This document shows positions 61,301 to 64,000 of a stretch of 64,000 nucleotides of DNA, piece by piece (within the stretch, counting starts at the first letter, position 1; the number at the start of each line of letters is the position of its first letter). Source of the DNA: JACVRW01 sp963734365 (GTDB taxonomy: Bacteria > Actinomycetota > Thermoleophilia > Solirubrobacterales > Thermoleophilaceae). A program made the position numbers and the translations under genes. A model generated the notes under the pieces. The model was not told where the DNA came from. It saw only the letters and a list, made by a program, of their open reading frames with translations, and did not search any database. Location of the stretch: NCBI GenBank assembly GCA_963734365.1, contig CAVTGV010000007.1:248001-312000 (forward strand), read 5' to 3'.

Positions 61301-64000
61301 GGACCGGCCGTTGCGGCCAACATGAACCGCATCCTGCACCCCTGGCTGGCGGGCCTGCTCACAGCGCGCGGTGACGAGCTCGCCACGCTCCTGGCGCAGA
61401 CGGCGTTCCCACACCAGGCGTTCTGGCAGGGCTATGACGCGGTGAACGCAGACATCGCGGCGGAGATCCTGCGCCAGATCGAAGGTCGCGAAAACCCGAT
61501 CGTTCTGATCGAGGACTACCAGCTGATGACGGTCGCCCCGCGCGTGAGGGCCTCCCGAGCCGATGCTCGCCTTGCGTGGTTCGACCACTACCCGTTCCTG
61601 GGCGACCCCGCCGATCTGGCGCTCTTCCCAGAGGAGGTCGTTCGCACGCTCCTGCTTGGAGTGCTCGCGAACAACGTCGCCGGTTTCCACACGCGCCGCG
61701 ACGCCCAGAACTTCCTCACCGCAGTACGCGAGCGGCTTCCGGGAGAGGCCACGGTCGTCGCCCCGCAGGGCTTGCCCGAGCGGATCGTCGCGGTCGTCGA
61801 GATGGCCGACGGCCGACGGGTGTGGGTCGGGCGCTACCCGCTGCCGATCGATCCCAAGCGCTTCGAGCGGATGTTCGAGGATGAGGACACGGCGGCCGCG
61901 ATCGCGGCACGCGAGGCCGAGATCGCGGCCGAGCGCGAGCGCGGGGTCGAAGTGGTGATCGGGCGGGTGGACCGCGCGGACAAGACGAAGAACCTGATCG
62001 TCGGACTGGATGCTCTCGAGGAGTTCCTCGAGGCTCGCCCGGACCTCGTCGATCGCGAGCGCAAGGTCGGCCGCGTCGCCTACATCGCGATCCACGACAA
62101 GGGCCGCTACCCGGACTACGTCGCCCAAGTGCAGGGCCGCGTGGACCGCATCAACAACAACTTCCGCTTCACACGTGACGACGGCTCCGTGTACGAACCG
62201 GTGCGCGTCACGTGGGAGGCGGACACCGCGCTGATGGTCGCTCTGCAGCGGCAGGCCGACGTCTGGCTCGGGATCTCGCTGCGCGAGGGGATGTACCTTG
62301 CGCCCAAGGAGGCCGTGCACAACAACCAACGCGCGCTGGTCGTGATCATCTCGACGGAGACCGGAGCGATCGACGAGCTCGATGAGGACGGCCTGCCCGT
62401 CCATCCCGTCGACAGGGCACGGATCGTCGCCGCACTTGGCCAGGCGGTCGACATGCCCGAAGACGAGCGCGCGGCCCGGCTCGAACGGCTGAAGGCGGTC
62501 GTGCGCGAGCGCGCGCCCCCCGAGTGGATCTTCGACCGGATCTGGGACCTGTGGCTGTTCCACGCGGTCGAGCATCGAGCGGCAGGAGCCGAGCGCCCGG
62601 CTCCCACGCCCGGGCCCACGCCCCCGGCTGAGCCGATCGGCTTCTGGACCCGTCTCGAGCGTGAGATCACGCTCGAGGCGCGCGGCGGCAAATATTCGAT
62701 CGACGAGGCCGAAGCGGCCGAGCGGGCGTGGCAGCGCCGGCTGCAGATCCTCAGGGTCTACTACCACCCGCGGGGCTACGAGGCGCTCGACCGAGTGACC
62801 GACCCGGACGCGTTCTGGGCGCTCCTCGAGCTCGGCTACGGGACCGCCGCTCGTCCGTCGGCTGACCTCGAGCACCTTCTCTCCGAGCTCGACAGCTTCG
62901 ACCAGGCGTTCGGGTTCGGCTGGACCGAGGCCGGGCTCATGGGCGAGATCGCCGCGGCCCTCCAGATCGTGGGTCAACACGCCCGCGAGCTTGGGGTGTT
63001 CCCGAGGCCCGGCACCCTCACCCCGGCAGGTGCACTCGGCCTGCTGATCTGGGCCGAGCGAGGGCAGCCCGGGGTCGGGCTCACGCTAGAGCAGATTCGC
63101 GAGCGCGCCGGGCTGCGCGGCTTCTCGAACGTGCAGCCGACGGCGCTCGACCAGCTGCTGCGCGGGGGCCTTGTAAGGCTGCGGGCCGGGACCGTCGGCG
63201 ACGGCGGGCTGGCGTACAGGCTCTCCCCGCGCTTTATCGCCCTGGTGCGGGCCGGCGACCGGCTCGACCGTCTCGAGCGTCTCTTCGGCGACCTTCCCGG
63301 GCTGACCGCAAAGGAGATCGCGGCGCTCCGTGCCGACGTCGCCGGCGACCAGATCTCGCTGATCCTCTCGCTCGCGCTCGGCAGGCTCCCCGCCGTCGAG
63401 CTGAAGGTCTTGATCGGGAAGGCACTGCTCGGCGCGGACGATCTCGACAAGGCCGTGAAGGCCGCGCTCGCGGCACACGGCATGGCGGATGACGCGACGG
63501 CCACAGAGGCCGTGGTGCGCTGGCTGGAGGCACGCGCGGGCGAGCTGTCGGCGCGCTTCACCGAACGGCCGGGCCGGACGTTGCTGGGCACCGACTTCGA
63601 TGGCACGGCGGCGCCGTTGGTGGATCCGGCGAAGGTGCGGCCGGCGCTCGATCCGCGGGTGGCCGAGCTGTTCGCGGCCGGGCTCGATCTGTTTGCCGAT
63701 GTGGTGGCTTTCACGGGTCGCGATCCGGCCACGGCGTACGCAATGGATGCGCCGGAGGGGATGTCCATCCGCGGCCTGTCCGGAGCGGCGTTCGCCTCCT
63801 CCGCCCAGGCGGAGCTCGAGTTCGTAGAGGGTTATCGCGAGCTCGGCGCGCAGGTGCAGCGCTTCGCGGCTCGCCATCACGCCGAGTTCGAGGCCTTGGG
63901 CGCCACCTTTGAGGACAAGGGCGTGCACTGGGTGTGGGTGTGGCGCGGCGCGCCCGACACTGCTGCCGTCTACGAGCTGTCGCGACGCGTCGCGGAGCTG
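58181..64000 (+). CDS. Giant fusion: LysM-like, MFS-like transporter, GT20 trehalose-P synthase, HAD phosphatase (3' end outside window)
   Basis: The frame stays open to the window edge (about 1940 codons). In order: a LysM-like domain (VESGDTFW...LFPGDTLRF, 58200-58410), a Pro-rich linker and one transmembrane helix (about 58553-58605), a winged-helix-like segment (TAAEIRDRYANLPPEQAE, 58800), and 12 hydrophobic helices in two halves like MFS transporters (59400-60660). A GT20 domain follows (61060-62480) with SGGGLVSALG, VLIEDYQLM, WFDHYPF, RVDRADKTKN and REGMYLAPKE. A winged helix (about 63020-63240) and a trehalose-phosphatase-like HAD (GTDFDGTAAP, VVAFTGRDPA, FEDKG) end it. Most GT20 donor and catalytic residues are kept. 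If not fused to the upstream frame, GTG 58409 is a possible start. Confidence 0.72.

Noticed and set aside
60785..62980. 731-codon open frame on the minus strand opposite the GT20 domain
   Set aside because: The plus strand here carries conserved synthase motifs. The minus frame is a by-product of the high third-position GC and has Arg/Leu/Val-rich, motif-free sequence.

Overview
The window is very GC-rich, densely coding chromosomal DNA of an actinomycete-like bacterium. Gene content (enolase followed by an FtsB/DivIC-type protein, Ppx/GppA, DUF4235, SARP and LuxR-type AAA regulators, many GTG/TTG starts, a C1:U72 initiator tRNA) together with an unexpected csrA suggests a deep-branching Actinomycetota lineage such as Thermoleophilia/Solirubrobacterales. 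That placement is inference, not demonstrated here. I see no transposase, integrase, CRISPR array or rRNA operon.

Layout. 1-11 kb: housekeeping genes (enolase C-terminus, FtsB-like protein, csrA, a DUF2090 aldolase-like protein, a YbdK-type ligase, a rhomboid fold lacking both catalytic residues, a UPF0173 hydrolase, an R2-like oxidase, CsaA, a sigma factor fused to an anti-sigma-like tail, tRNA-Leu). A 165-bp palindrome and a scattered 32-bp palindromic repeat also lie here. 11-20 kb: a membrane-anchored PP2C/SpoIIE-type phosphatase, haloalkane dehalogenase, ThDP enzyme, a candidate small RNA, Ppx, tRNA-fMet and an alcohol dehydrogenase. 19.6-29 kb: a 1177-residue SARP regulator, FUSC, DUF488, a flippase-like protein, a DMT transporter, and a degenerate kinase with pentapeptide repeats. 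29-32.3 kb: two exported-protein genes (PKD and M28 peptidase) that are each intact in content but broken by many frameshifts. 32.4-39.9 kb: regulators, including an ECF sigma/anti-sigma pair, a CHRD protein behind an ECF-type promoter, and a second paralogous anti-sigma-like gene without a sigma. 39.9-48.2 kb: a tight eight-gene minus-strand operon (DeoR, GH4 glycosidase, PfkB kinase, ABC importer, SIS isomerase) for uptake and phosphorylation of an unknown sugar. A PLP decarboxylase is divergent from it.

50-64 kb is the most unusual part. A 1496-residue exported acidic/proline-rich protein is followed, without a clean intergenic gap, by frameshifted coding sequence. Then comes a very long membrane protein that runs off the window. 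Once one missing base near 58181 is allowed for, its reading frame joins multi-span membrane segments, a LysM-like domain, winged-helix-like segments, a 12-span MFS-like transporter, a trehalose-6-phosphate-synthase-like GT20 domain and a trehalose-phosphatase-like HAD domain. The open frame from 58181 to the window end has no stop codon where I followed it codon by codon. This giant transporter plus disaccharide-synthase fusion is my best candidate for an undescribed system. Coordinates, frames and motifs were read by eye; no alignment or database search was possible.
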